Below are positions 18,769 through 28,081 of a stretch of 64,000 bases of DNA, one piece after another (the first letter of the stretch is position 1; the number at the start of each line of letters is the position of its first letter). The notes under the pieces were generated by a model. That model was not told the origin of the DNA and made no database searches. It saw nothing but the letters and a program-made list of their open reading frames with translations. The position numbers and the translations under genes were made by a program. Origin of the DNA: Anaerolineae bacterium (GTDB taxonomy: Bacteria; Chloroflexota; Anaerolineae; Promineifilales; Promineifilaceae); contig JAMLHW010000018.1 in assembly GCA_023954475.1 (NCBI GenBank), positions 1 through 64,000 of the forward strand, given 5' to 3'.

Positions 18769-19434
18769 ATGGCTATCAAACTCGCCCCCTCAATTCTCGC
18801 CGCTGACTTTCGCCACCTCGAAGCTGACTGTCTTGCCGCAATTGATGCAGGCATAGACTGGCTGCACCTGGACATTATGGACGGCCATTTTGTCCCCAAC
18901 ATCAGTTTTGGACCTCTAGTTGTACGCGCACTACAGTCACTACGCGAAAAGCATAGTATTTTTCTTGACTGCCACCTCATGATTGATAACCCCGATGCAT
19001 ATATTGAGGCTTTCGCTAAAGCCGGGGCACAAAATGTGACCGTCCATGTCGAAGCAACCCGGCATTTGCATCGGACTATCGAGCTCATCAAGTCGCACGA
19101 CATGCAAGCAGGCGTGACACTTAATCCGGCAACGCCGCTATCGACATTAGTTGAAGTGCTGCCGCTGGTCGATCTGGTGCTGATCATGTCCGTCAATCCG
19201 GGATTTGGCGGACAGCGCTATATTCCCGGCAGCAGCGACAAAATCCGGCGGCTGCGCGGCATGTTGGATGCAGTCGGCTCTCACGCATGGCTGCAGGTAG
19301 ATGGTGGTATCGGGCCGGATAATGCTGCCGAAGTTATCGCTGCGGGTGCGACGGTGCTGGTAGCCGGCAGTGCGGTGTTTCAGGCTGATCGGCCGATTGC
19401 CGACGCTGTTGCTGCGTTTCACGCTGTCTTTTAA
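18769..19434 (+). CDS. rpe: Ribulose-phosphate 3-epimerase
   Basis: 221-residue TIM-barrel enzyme interconverting ribulose 5-phosphate and xylulose 5-phosphate in the pentose phosphate pathway. It starts with the family motif KLAPSILAADF, has LHLDIMDGHFVPNISFGP carrying metal ligands, the conserved MSVNPGFGGQ phosphate loop and LQVDGGIG with the catalytic Asp, then VAGSAVF. Length and all motifs are normal. It stands alone between intergenic gaps and is followed by a strong hairpin. Confidence 0.96.
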   Translation: MAIKLAPSILAADFRHLEADCLAAIDAGIDWLHLDIMDGHFVPNISFGPLVVRALQSLREKHSIFLDCHLMIDNPDAYIEAFAKAGAQNVTVHVEATRHLHRTIELIKSHDMQAGVTLNPATPLSTLVEVLPLVDLVLIMSVNPGFGGQRYIPGSSDKIRRLRGMLDAVGSHAWLQVDGGIGPDNAAEVIAAGATVLVAGSAVFQADRPIADAVAAFHAVF

Positions 19435-19440
19435 TGCTGC

Positions 19441-19474
19441 AGAAACCGAGCTTTTCCAAAAAAGCTCGGTTTCT
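19441..19474 (+). terminator. Terminator hairpin of rpe (AGAAACCGAG family)
   Basis: AGAAACCGAGCTTTT (19441-19455) pairs over 15 perfect base pairs with AAAAGCTCGGTTTCT (19460-19474), with a four-base loop. It begins six bases after the rpe stop codon. It shares its stem sequence with the hairpin at 16839. Confidence 0.8.
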
Positions 19475-19589
19475 CACTTTGGCCAAAAGTCAGTAGAAAA
19501 TGCAGACGTTCCTCACTATTAGGCAGTGTTGCATGGTGTGATAATGGCAGGTCAGGTGAATGACCATGTCTGAACAAAGGAAAAACAGT

Positions 19590-20195
19590 ATGCAACCGGA
19601 TCCCTTTGCCAATATTCATACATTGCCGGTTGATGCTGTCTGGCAACAGGTGCTTACTGTCGCGCCGCTAGTTGTGATCGGCACACGAGAAGCCGACGGC
19701 ACGCCTAATCTGGCACCGAAGCATATGGCCATGCGGTTTAGTTGGGCCGATCACTACGGCTTTGTCTGCACGCCACGACATGGTACGTACCAGAACATTG
19801 CGCGGGACGGCGAATTTACCGTGAGTTACCCACGACCCAATCAAGCATTGTTTGCAGGTTTGGCAGCCGGACAACGGGATGAAGATGACGTAAAGCTGTC
19901 TCTGGCAGCTTTGCCAACCTTTAGTGCACAGCAGGTAAATGGCGTCTTTTTGGAAGACGCGTACTTGTTTCTCGAATGTCGGCTGGAAAGATTGGTGGAA
20001 GAATTGGCGGATAATTGTTTGATTATCGGCCGAATCGTTACTGCCCATGTTTCGGCCGATGCAATGATCAGCGCCGAGCGTAGCGTCAACGATATGCTGG
20101 CCGACTCACCGTTGCTCGCTTATCTCGATTGGGGCCATTTCTCAAGCATAGAACACAGCGCACCATTTCCTTTTTTATCTGATTTCAAGCGCTGA
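19590..20195 (+). CDS. Flavin reductase-like (FMN-binding split barrel) protein
   Basis: About 201 residues. The sequence VVIGTREADGTPNLAPKHMAMRFSWADHYGFVCTPRHGTYQNI is typical of the flavin reductase-like / split-barrel FMN-binding fold, which binds FMN and reduces it or uses it for small-molecule reduction. I prefer ATG 19590, which has AAAGG nine bases upstream; an in-frame ATG at 19560 also has a possible AGGTGA site. Nine bases separate it from the peptidase gene, so the two may be cotranscribed. Substrate unknown. Confidence 0.8.
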   Translation: MQPDPFANIHTLPVDAVWQQVLTVAPLVVIGTREADGTPNLAPKHMAMRFSWADHYGFVCTPRHGTYQNIARDGEFTVSYPRPNQALFAGLAAGQRDEDDVKLSLAALPTFSAQQVNGVFLEDAYLFLECRLERLVEELADNCLIIGRIVTAHVSADAMISAERSVNDMLADSPLLAYLDWGHFSSIEHSAPFPFLSDFKR

Positions 20196-20204
20196 TGAAA
20201 ACCG

Positions 20205-21398
20205 ATGAACCACGTTACAGACCAGATCTACACCTATTTGGGCACACACCATGACGACATGGTTGCCTTTCTCAAACGCCTTGTCCTGGCAGAATCTCCT
20301 TCAACCAGACCCGAAACACAAACCGTACCATTGGCACTGATTTGGGAATTTCTGAACGACCTCGACTATACCATCCACATCACACCAGGTGAAAAAACGG
20401 GCGGCTATCTGACCGCATATCCCCGGTACAGTTATCAACGACCGCAACAAATGCTGATCGGGCATTGCGATACCGTCTGGCCGCTGGGCACGCTGAAAAC
20501 CATGCCAATTGACATAGGTGACAACGTGATGACCGGTCCCGGTGTCTACGACATGAAAGCCGGACTCACCCAGATGCTGTTCGCGCTGCAAGCACTCCAT
20601 GACCTGGAGTTGGAGCCGGCAGTTGCACCGTTTGTGTTTGTCAACAGCGATGAGGAAATCGGCAGTCGGGAATCGCGGACAGCCATTGTCGATCTGGCAC
20701 CGACAATGGATCGTGTATTTGTTTTGGAACCGGCTTTAGGACCTTCGGGCAAACTCAAAACAGCGCGCAAAGGTGTGGGTCAGTTCACGGTGCACGTTAC
20801 CGGCAAGGCCGCCCACGCCGGACTCGATCCGGATAAAGGCGTGAGCGCCATCTGGGAGATGGCATACGTAATCCAGCAATTGCAGGCGCTCAACGATTTG
20901 ACGGTCGGCATATCGGTCAATGTAGGCGTGGTGAAAGGTGGTTTGGGTTCAAACGTGATCGCACCGGAAGCTTCGGCCGTTGTCGATGTGCGGGTGCCGT
21001 CGCTAGCTGCTGCGGAGCATATTAAACAGGCAATCCTGACGATTAAACCACATTTGGCAGGGACGACGGTAACGATACAAGGGGATTTCGGCCGACCACC
21101 GCTCGAACGCACGCGAGCCAACCAAATGTTGTGGCAATTGGCGCAGCAATCGGCCGATGCCATTGGGGTTACGCTCGAAGAAGGCATGGCCGGTGGGGGA
21201 TCAGACGGCAACTTGACCAGCCCATATACCGCGACGCTAGACGGCATGGGCGCGGTTGGCGACGGCGCCCATGCAGCGCATGAATTCATTTATCTGGACA
21301 AAATGGTGGAACGGGGAGCCATTCTGGGCGACATGCTGTTGCAACCGCCACTTTCAGAATTGGCGAAGGACAACATACTGGCCGCAACGATGGTGTGA
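20205..21398 (+). CDS. M20 family metallopeptidase (glutamate carboxypeptidase-like)
   Basis: 397-residue zinc peptidase of the M20/CPG2 group. Metal and catalytic residues are present: GHCDTVWP (His87, Asp89), GVYDMKAG (Asp116), and the general base and ligand pair in NSDEEIGS (Glu150, Glu151). The middle section GVGQFTVHVTGKAAHAGLDPDKG is the dimerisation/lid domain characteristic of the carboxypeptidase G2 and acetylornithine deacetylase branch. No signal peptide is present. It is likely to hydrolyse a small peptide or N-acyl amino acid. Confidence 0.9.
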   Translation: MNHVTDQIYTYLGTHHDDMVAFLKRLVLAESPSTRPETQTVPLALIWEFLNDLDYTIHITPGEKTGGYLTAYPRYSYQRPQQMLIGHCDTVWPLGTLKTMPIDIGDNVMTGPGVYDMKAGLTQMLFALQALHDLELEPAVAPFVFVNSDEEIGSRESRTAIVDLAPTMDRVFVLEPALGPSGKLKTARKGVGQFTVHVTGKAAHAGLDPDKGVSAIWEMAYVIQQLQALNDLTVGISVNVGVVKGGLGSNVIAPEASAVVDVRVPSLAAAEHIKQAILTIKPHLAGTTVTIQGDFGRPPLERTRANQMLWQLAQQSADAIGVTLEEGMAGGGSDGNLTSPYTATLDGMGAVGDGAHAAHEFIYLDKMVERGAILGDMLLQPPLSELAKDNILAATMV

Positions 21399-21421
21399 TG
21401 GGGTATTTCGGCCGAAAAAAA

Positions 21422-21441
21422 GGGGTGACAAACGTCACCCC
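21422..21441 (-). terminator. Rho-independent terminator of the DUF1269 gene
   Basis: On the minus strand GGGGTGAC, loop GTTT, GTCACCCC is followed directly by TTTTTTT, a textbook intrinsic terminator 37 bp after the DUF1269 stop codon. A palindrome TTCGGCCGAA begins in the same T-run (21407-21416). Confidence 0.88.
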
Positions 21442-21478
21442 AGATCAATCCAAAGTTTTGAAACAATAACCGTAGCGA

Positions 21479-22003
21479 TTATGCTGCGTCGGCTTCAGCT
21501 TCGCCGGCTTCCACATCGTGGCCGCTGAACACTTCACGCAATTGCGCTTCTTGCTCGTCTGACAGCGATGTCTGCATGATCGTACCGTTGCTGAACGCCT
21601 GCAATTCTGGCAGCACCTTGTCAGCGGTCGCCTCACGCACCAGCAAGAAAATGGCAGAATGCCCCGGCTCAATCGTCTCGCTGACTTCTTTGATGAACTT
21701 GTCATCAATACCGATATCCGAGAATTTGCCGGCCAACGCGCCGGAAATGGCGCCGATCGCCAGACCGAGCCACGGCATAAAGAACAGCAACCCGATCAAC
21801 ATACCCCAGAATGCGCCACCCAGCGCACCAGCACCAGTCAGGCTTGTAACTTGCTTGACTTTGACTTTGCCATCAGGCTTACGAACGGCAACAGCCGCAT
21901 CTTCAAGCGTAATGACGTGCTGCTTCTGCAGATTAATCAGCTTATCGCGCAACTCAAATGCTTCGTGGTCATTAGGAAATGCCACAACAATCATATCAGA
22001 CAT
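21479..22003 (-). CDS. DUF1269 family membrane-associated protein
   Basis: 174 residues. An N-terminal ferredoxin-like segment (MIVVAFPNDHEAFELRDKLINLQKQ) is followed by a central Gly/Ala-rich hydrophobic hairpin (GALGGAFWGMLIGLLFFMP, GLAIGAISGALAGKFSDIG) and a C-terminal part (AIFLLVREATADKVLPELQ). This is the DUF1269 layout; the function of the family is not established. ATG 22003 is selected for the AAAGGAG site upstream; a longer in-frame start is unsupported. It is one of three paralogues in 11 kb, the others at 31868 and 32503. Confidence 0.88.
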   Translation of the reverse strand: MSDMIVVAFPNDHEAFELRDKLINLQKQHVITLEDAAVAVRKPDGKVKVKQVTSLTGAGALGGAFWGMLIGLLFFMPWLGLAIGAISGALAGKFSDIGIDDKFIKEVSETIEPGHSAIFLLVREATADKVLPELQAFSNGTIMQTSLSDEQEAQLREVFSGHDVEAGEAEADAA

Positions 22004-22228
22004 GTGAAATTTGCTCCTTTGACTTGTTTGCTTGAAACAGGGCCAATGGCACGCTGCCATGGTTCCCCGCATTAACCAGCTTCTATTGTAACATAGGCAT
22101 GATCAGCATCCCGTAAGAAGCATGTAAGACTGGCCGATGTTTGTCTTTGTCGGAATCGGCCGAATCCATCTTGATTATTCCGGCCACCTACTGAATAATA
22201 CGAACAATAGCTGACGGGAGAGTGTCAT

Positions 22229-24013
22229 ATGCTCAAATCATTCAGTCGCTTGTTCGTAATCTACAAAGGATACCGACTCAAGCTCATTTTTTCACAGGTA
22301 CTGCTGTTCATATCCGCCCTGTGCATGATCGGCGTCGCTACCTTAACACAGCGTCTTATCAACGAAGGCATCGCCCAAAACGACATCGAAGTCGTGCTGC
22401 AAACCGGCATCTGGATGGCACTTCTGGCAGTCATCGCCGGTATAACGATGGCAGGAACGGCTGCATACGCCGTGTTTTTCTCGCAGGGAACAGCCTACAT
22501 CATTCGTGCCCGGCTGTACGAAAAGATTCAGGAGTTCTCGTTTTCCAACTTCGACCGCTACCGGACCTCCAACCTGCTCGTACGCTTGAATGCCGACGTC
22601 AACAACATCATGAACGCCGTCATGTATTCGGTGATGTTGCTGCTCTACGCACCCTTCATGGTTCTGATTGCCTTCACACTGGCGTTGATAAACACGCCTA
22701 ATCTGGTCTGGATCATGATCGTCGTCACGGTTATTGTGCTCAGCATCATGGCAATCCTCGTTCCGCGCATTTTCAATGCCTACGATGAACGCCAGAAACG
22801 TCTCGATGATGTTAACAACACTTTGCAGGAAAACCTTTCCGGTGTACGCGTGGTCAAGGCATTTGTACGCGAAGAACTGGAAGTCGAACGATTTCGAACG
22901 CGTGCGGACGCCATGCGTAAACCGGCTTTTCGCGCTGCGTTTAGCGTTGCTTTTTTCTCGCCCATGCTGTCCGGCATTTCGCAGTTGGCGATTGCAACAT
23001 CTATTCTCATCGGTGGTACGCAAGTGCTGGAAGGAACGGGTCTGAATATTGGCGAATTGATCTCGTTTACCCAATATCTGAATATGGTGATCATGCCATT
23101 GGCATTGATGGCTGTTGTCGTTCCGTTCTTGCTGCGAGGCGACACATCGGCCGGACGCATTTTTGAAGTTTACGACGGCGTCGCCGACATTCTCGACAAA
23201 CCGGAAGCGCGTGTCCTTACGCCCGAGGAAATCAAAGGCAAAATTGTATTCGACAACGTGACTTTTGCTTTCCGGCGTCCTGACGGCAAGTTGGATCCAC
23301 CGGCACTCAAGAACATCAATCTGACCATTGAACCGGGTGAGAGCATCGGTATTTTAGGCGCTACCGGCTCCGGAAAAAGTGCCATGGTCAACCTCATTCC
23401 ACGCTTTTACGATGTCACCGAAGGCACAATCACCATCGACGGTGTCGACGTACGCGATATTCAACAGGAAAGCCTGCGCCGAATCGTCGGGGTTGGTTTG
23501 CAAGAAGCTGTACTCTTTCAGGGTGATATTCGCTTCAACCTGAAATTTGGTGCACCTGATGTTGACGACGAAGTGATGCGTAATGCTGCCAAAGCGGCCG
23601 ATTCATACGGATTTGTTTCCAACCTGCCAGAAAAGTGGGAAGCGCCGGTTGCAAGACGCGGCTACAACTTCTCTGGTGGCCAACGCCAACGTCTGTCGAT
23701 GAACCGCACGCTGACGACCCGCCCACGCATATTGATTCTCGACGACAGCACCAGCGCGCTGGACGTAGCGACCGAAAGTCGTGTTCAAGATGCGATCCCA
23801 CGGTTTGCGCCCGACTTGACAACAATATACGTCGCGCAACGCATTAGCGCGGTGCTCAATCTGGACAAAATTATCCTTTTGCAGAATGGCGAAATTGTCG
23901 GCGTTGGCAATCACGAAGAACTGATTACCAACAACGCACTGTATCAAGAGATTTACGAGTCACAGTTGGGCGGCGGGGTCATTGCCGGAATCGAAGAGGA
24001 GGTGACAGCATGA
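22229..24013 (+). CDS. ABC exporter half-transporter, degenerate-site subunit
   Basis: 594-residue membrane-plus-ATPase half-transporter. Six transmembrane helices (about 1-320) precede the nucleotide domain with Walker A (LGATGSGKSAMVNL) and a canonical signature (NFSGGQRQRLS). The catalytic glutamate after Walker B is Asp (LILDDSTSALD) and the switch histidine is Gln (VAQRIS). These changes mark the degenerate partner of heterodimeric exporters such as TM287/288 and BmrCD. GGGAG precedes the ATG. The stop overlaps the next gene start by ATGA. Confidence 0.93.
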   Translation: MLKSFSRLFVIYKGYRLKLIFSQVLLFISALCMIGVATLTQRLINEGIAQNDIEVVLQTGIWMALLAVIAGITMAGTAAYAVFFSQGTAYIIRARLYEKIQEFSFSNFDRYRTSNLLVRLNADVNNIMNAVMYSVMLLLYAPFMVLIAFTLALINTPNLVWIMIVVTVIVLSIMAILVPRIFNAYDERQKRLDDVNNTLQENLSGVRVVKAFVREELEVERFRTRADAMRKPAFRAAFSVAFFSPMLSGISQLAIATSILIGGTQVLEGTGLNIGELISFTQYLNMVIMPLALMAVVVPFLLRGDTSAGRIFEVYDGVADILDKPEARVLTPEEIKGKIVFDNVTFAFRRPDGKLDPPALKNINLTIEPGESIGILGATGSGKSAMVNLIPRFYDVTEGTITIDGVDVRDIQQESLRRIVGVGLQEAVLFQGDIRFNLKFGAPDVDDEVMRNAAKAADSYGFVSNLPEKWEAPVARRGYNFSGGQRQRLSMNRTLTTRPRILILDDSTSALDVATESRVQDAIPRFAPDLTTIYVAQRISAVLNLDKIILLQNGEIVGVGNHEELITNNALYQEIYESQLGGGVIAGIEEEVTA

Positions 24014-25842
24014 AAGACGATGCAAGTTTGACACCTGCTTTTCAGAAGAAAGATGATACCGGCAAAATTCTCGGCCGATTGGTTACATATATGGCCGGTG
24101 GCGAAGCCAAAGGTCGCTTCATAATCGCCTTGATCATGCGCATCTCCGGCCTGATTGGCCTGATTCTACTGCCAACATTCACCGGTCAGGCAATCAACGT
24201 CGCCAGCGATCCGAATGGTTCGGTGGCAGAATTGCAAATGTGGATTCTTTACGCCTTCATTGCCGGTATCGTTTATCTGACTTTGAGCTGGTTCGCGGAG
24301 CGGATATTCTCAGATTTGGCGACAAAAGGATTGTTTAAGCTGCAAACAGCGCTATTCAACCACATGCAGACATTGTCACTGACATTCTTTGACCGTCAGC
24401 CTTTGGGGCAATTGTTGAGCCGTGTTTCAAATGACACAGAGGCAGTAGCTTTGTTTTACGAGCAAGCTGTTGCGCAGATTATACGCGCCATTGCCCAGAT
24501 CAGTCTGATCGTCATCGTCATGTTGATCGTTGACTGGCGTCTTGCAATTGCCGCGTTGTTGATCGTGCCGGTTATGCTCATTTTAACCTCGATTATTCAA
24601 CGGGCATCGACACCGGCCTTTGCCAAAATGCAGGAGACAATGGGTGATTTGAGCGGATTCCAGGAAGAGACAATTTCCGGCCACAAAGTGATTATCAGCA
24701 ACCGGCGTCAGGATTGGGCTACGCAGGCCAATGAACAATTAGCCGGCGGCGTTTTCGATGTCGGTAGCAAGGCGTATTTCACATCGCTGCTCCAGATGCC
24801 GCTCACCAGTGCTTTAGTCGTACTGCAAATCGTCATCGTGTTGATCGTCGGTGCATTTCTGGTCATCGACGGCCAGACAACCCTCGGTGTGGTGATTTCG
24901 TTTACCGGATATGCTGCACTGCTTTCCGGACCGTTATCCGAAATTGCCAACCTGACCAGCACGACGTTGACAGCCGTCGCCGGTGGACGCCGTGTATTTG
25001 CCATAATGGATGAGCAACCTACCATCGTCGATGCGCCGGATGCTAACGATTATGAGTACACAGGTGGGCGCATCGAGTTCAAAGATGTCGACTTTAGCTA
25101 TGTTCCAGGGCGAAAAATTCTCAAGCACAACACATTTGTGGCAGAACCGGGGCAGAAAATTGGTATTTGTGGTCCGACAGGTGCGGGAAAGAGCACAATC
25201 ATGAATATCCTGACCCGTTATTACGATATTGATAGCGGAACCATCTTGATCGACGGTCAGAATTTGGAGGCTTTGACACAGGTCAGTTTGCGCGAGCAGG
25301 TCGGCATGGTGTTACAAGAAGCATTCTTGTTTTCGGACACCGTAATGAATAATCTCAAGTATGCACGCGACGGCGCAACTGACGAAGAATGTATCGCGGC
25401 GGCGAAACAAGCAAATGCGCACGAATTCATTGTCAACTTGCCTCAAGGGTACGACACGATGATGATCGAACGTGGGTCTAATCTGAGTCAGGGTCAGCGG
25501 CAGATGATCACTATTGCCCGCGCCATGGTTGCCAATCCGAAGATCATGATTCTCGACGAAGCGACGAGCAATGTCGATACACGGACAGAGAAGCTAATTC
25601 AGGAAGGGCTTAATCGCCTGATGGAAGGTCGGACGAGTTTTGTCATTGCACACCGCCTGAGCACGATTCGCGACTCGCACAAGATCATGGTACTAAACGG
25701 TGGTGAAATTGTTGAGATGGATTCGCACGACAATCTGATGGCGGCGAAAGGTTTTTACTATGCCCTGTACATGAGCCAATTTAAGGGTCATGGTCCTGAG
25801 AGCGACCAACGGAGTGCGACAACTGATTGGATTAGCACTTGA
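24010..25842 (+). CDS. ABC exporter half-transporter, catalytic subunit
   Basis: 610-residue partner of the preceding half-transporter. Walker A (CGPTGAGKSTIMN), canonical Walker B with catalytic Glu (MILDEATSNVD) and switch His (IAHRLS) are present, while the signature is the noncanonical LSQGQ. Together the two proteins thus form one hydrolytic and one degenerate ATP site, as known for heterodimeric multidrug exporters. Overlapping genes ensure balanced synthesis. Substrates are probably lipophilic compounds or lipids; nothing in the sequence decides. Confidence 0.93.
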   Translation: MKDDASLTPAFQKKDDTGKILGRLVTYMAGGEAKGRFIIALIMRISGLIGLILLPTFTGQAINVASDPNGSVAELQMWILYAFIAGIVYLTLSWFAERIFSDLATKGLFKLQTALFNHMQTLSLTFFDRQPLGQLLSRVSNDTEAVALFYEQAVAQIIRAIAQISLIVIVMLIVDWRLAIAALLIVPVMLILTSIIQRASTPAFAKMQETMGDLSGFQEETISGHKVIISNRRQDWATQANEQLAGGVFDVGSKAYFTSLLQMPLTSALVVLQIVIVLIVGAFLVIDGQTTLGVVISFTGYAALLSGPLSEIANLTSTTLTAVAGGRRVFAIMDEQPTIVDAPDANDYEYTGGRIEFKDVDFSYVPGRKILKHNTFVAEPGQKIGICGPTGAGKSTIMNILTRYYDIDSGTILIDGQNLEALTQVSLREQVGMVLQEAFLFSDTVMNNLKYARDGATDEECIAAAKQANAHEFIVNLPQGYDTMMIERGSNLSQGQRQMITIARAMVANPKIMILDEATSNVDTRTEKLIQEGLNRLMEGRTSFVIAHRLSTIRDSHKIMVLNGGEIVEMDSHDNLMAAKGFYYALYMSQFKGHGPESDQRSATTDWIST

Positions 25843-25869
25843 TCTATGAGCATTGACGTTGAATAACAC

Positions 25870-25902
25870 TGCCCAACTTGTGCATGTTTGCCAGGTTGGG
25901 CA
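25870..25902 (+). terminator. Terminator hairpin after the ABC exporter operon
   Basis: TGCCCAAC (25870-25877) pairs with GTTGGGCA (25895-25902). It lies 28 bp after the second half-transporter stop. Ten bases further on is a TTCGGCCGAA palindrome (25911-25920), itself able to fold. Confidence 0.6.
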
Positions 25903-26057
25903 ATCAGGTTTTCGGCCGAAAACAGATCTATCATACCCCTTGATTTCGCATATCCAACACTGGTATAATAAACGGATGGTACATTGCTAATGTCCATACT
26001 CTATCCACAGTGAGGAGAATGGCGACTTCTCCCGAATAAACAATTGGAGGTACTGAG

Positions 26058-26705
26058 ATGACGTTTGAACTTTTGTGTATGGGCTTAATTGCCTTCATTT
26101 TCGGTTCAGTTTTGGTGTTTTTTGGCTACAGATTGTTCCTGATTTTGATCCCGATTTGGGGCTTTTTCTTTGGGTTTGGACTTGGCGCACAAACTGTGCA
26201 ATACGTGCTCGGTGACGCCTTTCTGGGTACAGTCACAGGCTGGGTCGTCGGCTTTTTCGTGGCGTTGATCTTCGCCGGTCTGTCGTATCTGTTTTATCTG
26301 GCTGCTGTTGCCATTTTGTCCGGCTCACTCGGTTATGCCCTGACAGTTGGGCTTCTGGGAGCTATTGGCCTTGAGATGGGCTTCCTGGTCTGGCTGATTG
26401 CCATTGTCGTAGCCGTCATTTTTGCAGTTGTCGTTTTGCGCTTCAACATCCAGAAATACGTGATTATTATCGCCACCGCGGCACTCGGTACCGGTGCGAT
26501 CATCCTCACGATGTTGGCGATGTTCGGCAATTTGACGCTCATCCAATTAGTTGAAAACCCAGTCAAGGTTGCTATTGACAATTCATTCCTGTGGCTGCTT
26601 TTCTTCCTCGTCGTTGCCGGATTGGGAATCGTGGCACAGATTCAAGCTAACCGCAATTGGGAAATTGAGACGTACAATCGTTGGGCTGAGATGGAAGGAG
26701 CATAG
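26058..26705 (+). CDS. Multi-pass membrane protein, DUF4203-like
   Basis: 215 residues with about seven closely spaced hydrophobic helices from residue 5 to about 195 (LLCMGLIAFIFGSVLVFFGY, GWVVGFFVALIFAGLSYLFY, VWLIAIVVAVIFAVVV, FLWLLFFLVVAGLG). The pattern with FGYRLFLILIPIWGFFFGF resembles TMEM198/DUF4203 proteins, whose role in bacteria is unknown. The short C-terminal tail (NWEIETYNRWAEMEGA) is polar and likely cytoplasmic. GGAGG precedes the ATG. It is a monocistronic unit with its own terminator. Confidence 0.75.
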   Translation: MTFELLCMGLIAFIFGSVLVFFGYRLFLILIPIWGFFFGFGLGAQTVQYVLGDAFLGTVTGWVVGFFVALIFAGLSYLFYLAAVAILSGSLGYALTVGLLGAIGLEMGFLVWLIAIVVAVIFAVVVLRFNIQKYVIIIATAALGTGAIILTMLAMFGNLTLIQLVENPVKVAIDNSFLWLLFFLVVAGLGIVAQIQANRNWEIETYNRWAEMEGA

Positions 26706-26774
26706 TAGCGTTTGGGTAAGTGAGTTCCACTCGGCCGACGTTTCGGCCGAAGCGTCTTTTCCAACAAATACAGG

Positions 26775-26800
26775 CACGCCTGACCCGCAGGCGTGTCTTT
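26775..26800 (+). terminator. Rho-independent terminator of the DUF4203-like gene
   Basis: CACGCCTG (26775-26782) pairs with CAGGCGTG (26788-26795), followed by TCTTTTTG. Two TCGGCCGA copies lie just upstream (26731 and 26743), only 12 bp apart. Confidence 0.85.
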
Positions 26801-26855
26801 TTGCGTTATAATGGCTTCCTTTACAACATATTATTATCGGTTTGCATAACGAGTT

Positions 26856-26863
26856 GATCAACT
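26856..26863. repeat. Target-site duplication of the ISAs1 element, left copy
   Basis: GATCAACT directly precedes the left terminal repeat and is repeated exactly at 28082-28089 after the right one. Removing the element and one copy restores AGTTGATCAACT, a 12-bp palindrome, as the insertion target. Confidence 0.92.
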
Positions 26864-28081
26864 CAGGGCAATTGCATTCTATTTGCCAAATAGGATTTTC
26901 TCCATGTAGGTATTGTCCCAGCCAGCCTTCAATCGTTTGACAGCGATACTGGCTTTGACCGAGTCTTCCTGCCGAATGAGATTGAGCGCCCAACGGCGCA
27001 GAGCCGCCATGTTTTCTTGGCCATTGCCTTTTCGCAATCGGCTTTCATCCTCGCGAAACGCAATATCCAGTACCCAATGCACTTTGTTTTCAACGCCCCA
27101 GTGTGAGCGTGTGGCGGCCAAGATGTGTTGAGCGTCAGGCTCCAATGATGTGATGTAGTAACGCGTATCTGGTTTACGGCGCTTATCATCCGTTGAGCGT
27201 CGTCCGGTCACTTTGACAATACTTCGTAGTTCAGGCCAATGATGTTTGCGACGCAAAAAAGCTAACCATTCCGGGTCAGCGATAACCCAACAACGACGTA
27301 TCTCAACGCGACCATGTCCTTTGCTAACCTGGTCGACATAATCCATATTCGGTTGGTCGAAGTTGTCAGCATTTGCAAAATGAAACAGATGGTCAACATC
27401 TTCGAAAAGTGTGCCTTGATTCTTTTTCAAGGCGAGTAAGTAATCTCCCTCCAGGTCAATCACTTGTCGTGCTATCTCACGCTGACAGCCCATGGCATCA
27501 ATTGTTACGATACACCCTTTCAACAACAACATATCCAACAGGTGTGGTATTGCAGTGATTTCATTCGACTTGGCGTCGACTTTCACCTGGCCCAATACCA
27601 GGCGATTCGCCTCAGACCAGGCATTGACCATGCGAATTGCGCCCTTTTTGCCCCCTTTTGTAAAGGCACGACGAATTGCCTTGCCGTCAATTGCAATGAT
27701 GTCGCCACCACTCATTTCTTGGACATCGCTGATCCATTGCATGAAACTGTTTTGGAGTTGTACAGGATCGAGTAGCAAGAATACTCGGCGGAAAGTATAT
27801 TGTGTTGGAACACCATGCGGCATTTCTAAAAACTGGCGAAACCAGCTTTCCTTACTCCTGGCATATTCTTCAACTGCTGGCCAGCTATCCGCGTGAGCAA
27901 TCACCGCACACAACGCTATAGTAATGACCGTGATCAGTGGATGACGAGTACCTTCTCGTCGTCTTGGATCCTCAACTTCTTCAAAGTAATCTGCGATAGG
28001 AGCGGTTCGATTTGGAAACATTGGTACATACCTCGGTTTCCTCTAAAACTACTCTGTTATTTTGAGAATGCAATTGCCCTG
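26864..28081. mobile_element. Complete ISAs1-family insertion sequence (1218 bp)
   Basis: The element is bounded by 17-bp perfect terminal inverted repeats CAGGGCAATTGCATTCT (26864-26880 and, inverted, 28065-28081). It carries one intact transposase gene on the minus strand and is flanked by the exact 8-bp duplication GATCAACT. All parts needed for movement look undamaged, so the insertion is probably recent. It lies in the gap between the DUF4203-like gene and the K+ channel gene without breaking either, though it may have separated the channel gene from upstream control sequence. It contains no TCGGCCGA palindrome. Confidence 0.94.
26879..28021 (-). CDS. ISAs1-family transposase
   Basis: 380-residue DDE-type transposase of the ISAs1 (H-repeat-like) family. 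The N-terminal region (IADYFEEVEDPRRREGTRHPLITVITIALCAVIAHADSW in part) and the conserved blocks GDIIAIDGKAIRR, IVTIDAMGCQREIA and DYLLALKKNQGTL carry the first two Asp; the Glu-containing block includes RSHWGVENKVHWVLDIAFREDESR. The stop codon overlaps the left inverted repeat, as is common for compact IS elements. The gene is full length without frameshift. Confidence 0.95.
   Translation of the reverse strand: MFPNRTAPIADYFEEVEDPRRREGTRHPLITVITIALCAVIAHADSWPAVEEYARSKESWFRQFLEMPHGVPTQYTFRRVFLLLDPVQLQNSFMQWISDVQEMSGGDIIAIDGKAIRRAFTKGGKKGAIRMVNAWSEANRLVLGQVKVDAKSNEITAIPHLLDMLLLKGCIVTIDAMGCQREIARQVIDLEGDYLLALKKNQGTLFEDVDHLFHFANADNFDQPNMDYVDQVSKGHGRVEIRRCWVIADPEWLAFLRRKHHWPELRSIVKVTGRRSTDDKRRKPDTRYYITSLEPDAQHILAATRSHWGVENKVHWVLDIAFREDESRLRKGNGQENMAALRRWALNLIRQEDSVKASIAVKRLKAGWDNTYMEKILFGK

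Noticed and set aside
18465-19196. Minus-strand open frame opposite rpe
   Set aside because: Ser/Arg-rich shadow of rpe and the preceding gap; no family motif.
22343-23074. Long minus-strand open frame of 243 codons opposite the first ABC exporter gene
   Set aside because: Composition is His/Asn/Gln-rich with no family resemblance, no ribosome site, and it lies fully opposite a strongly supported gene.
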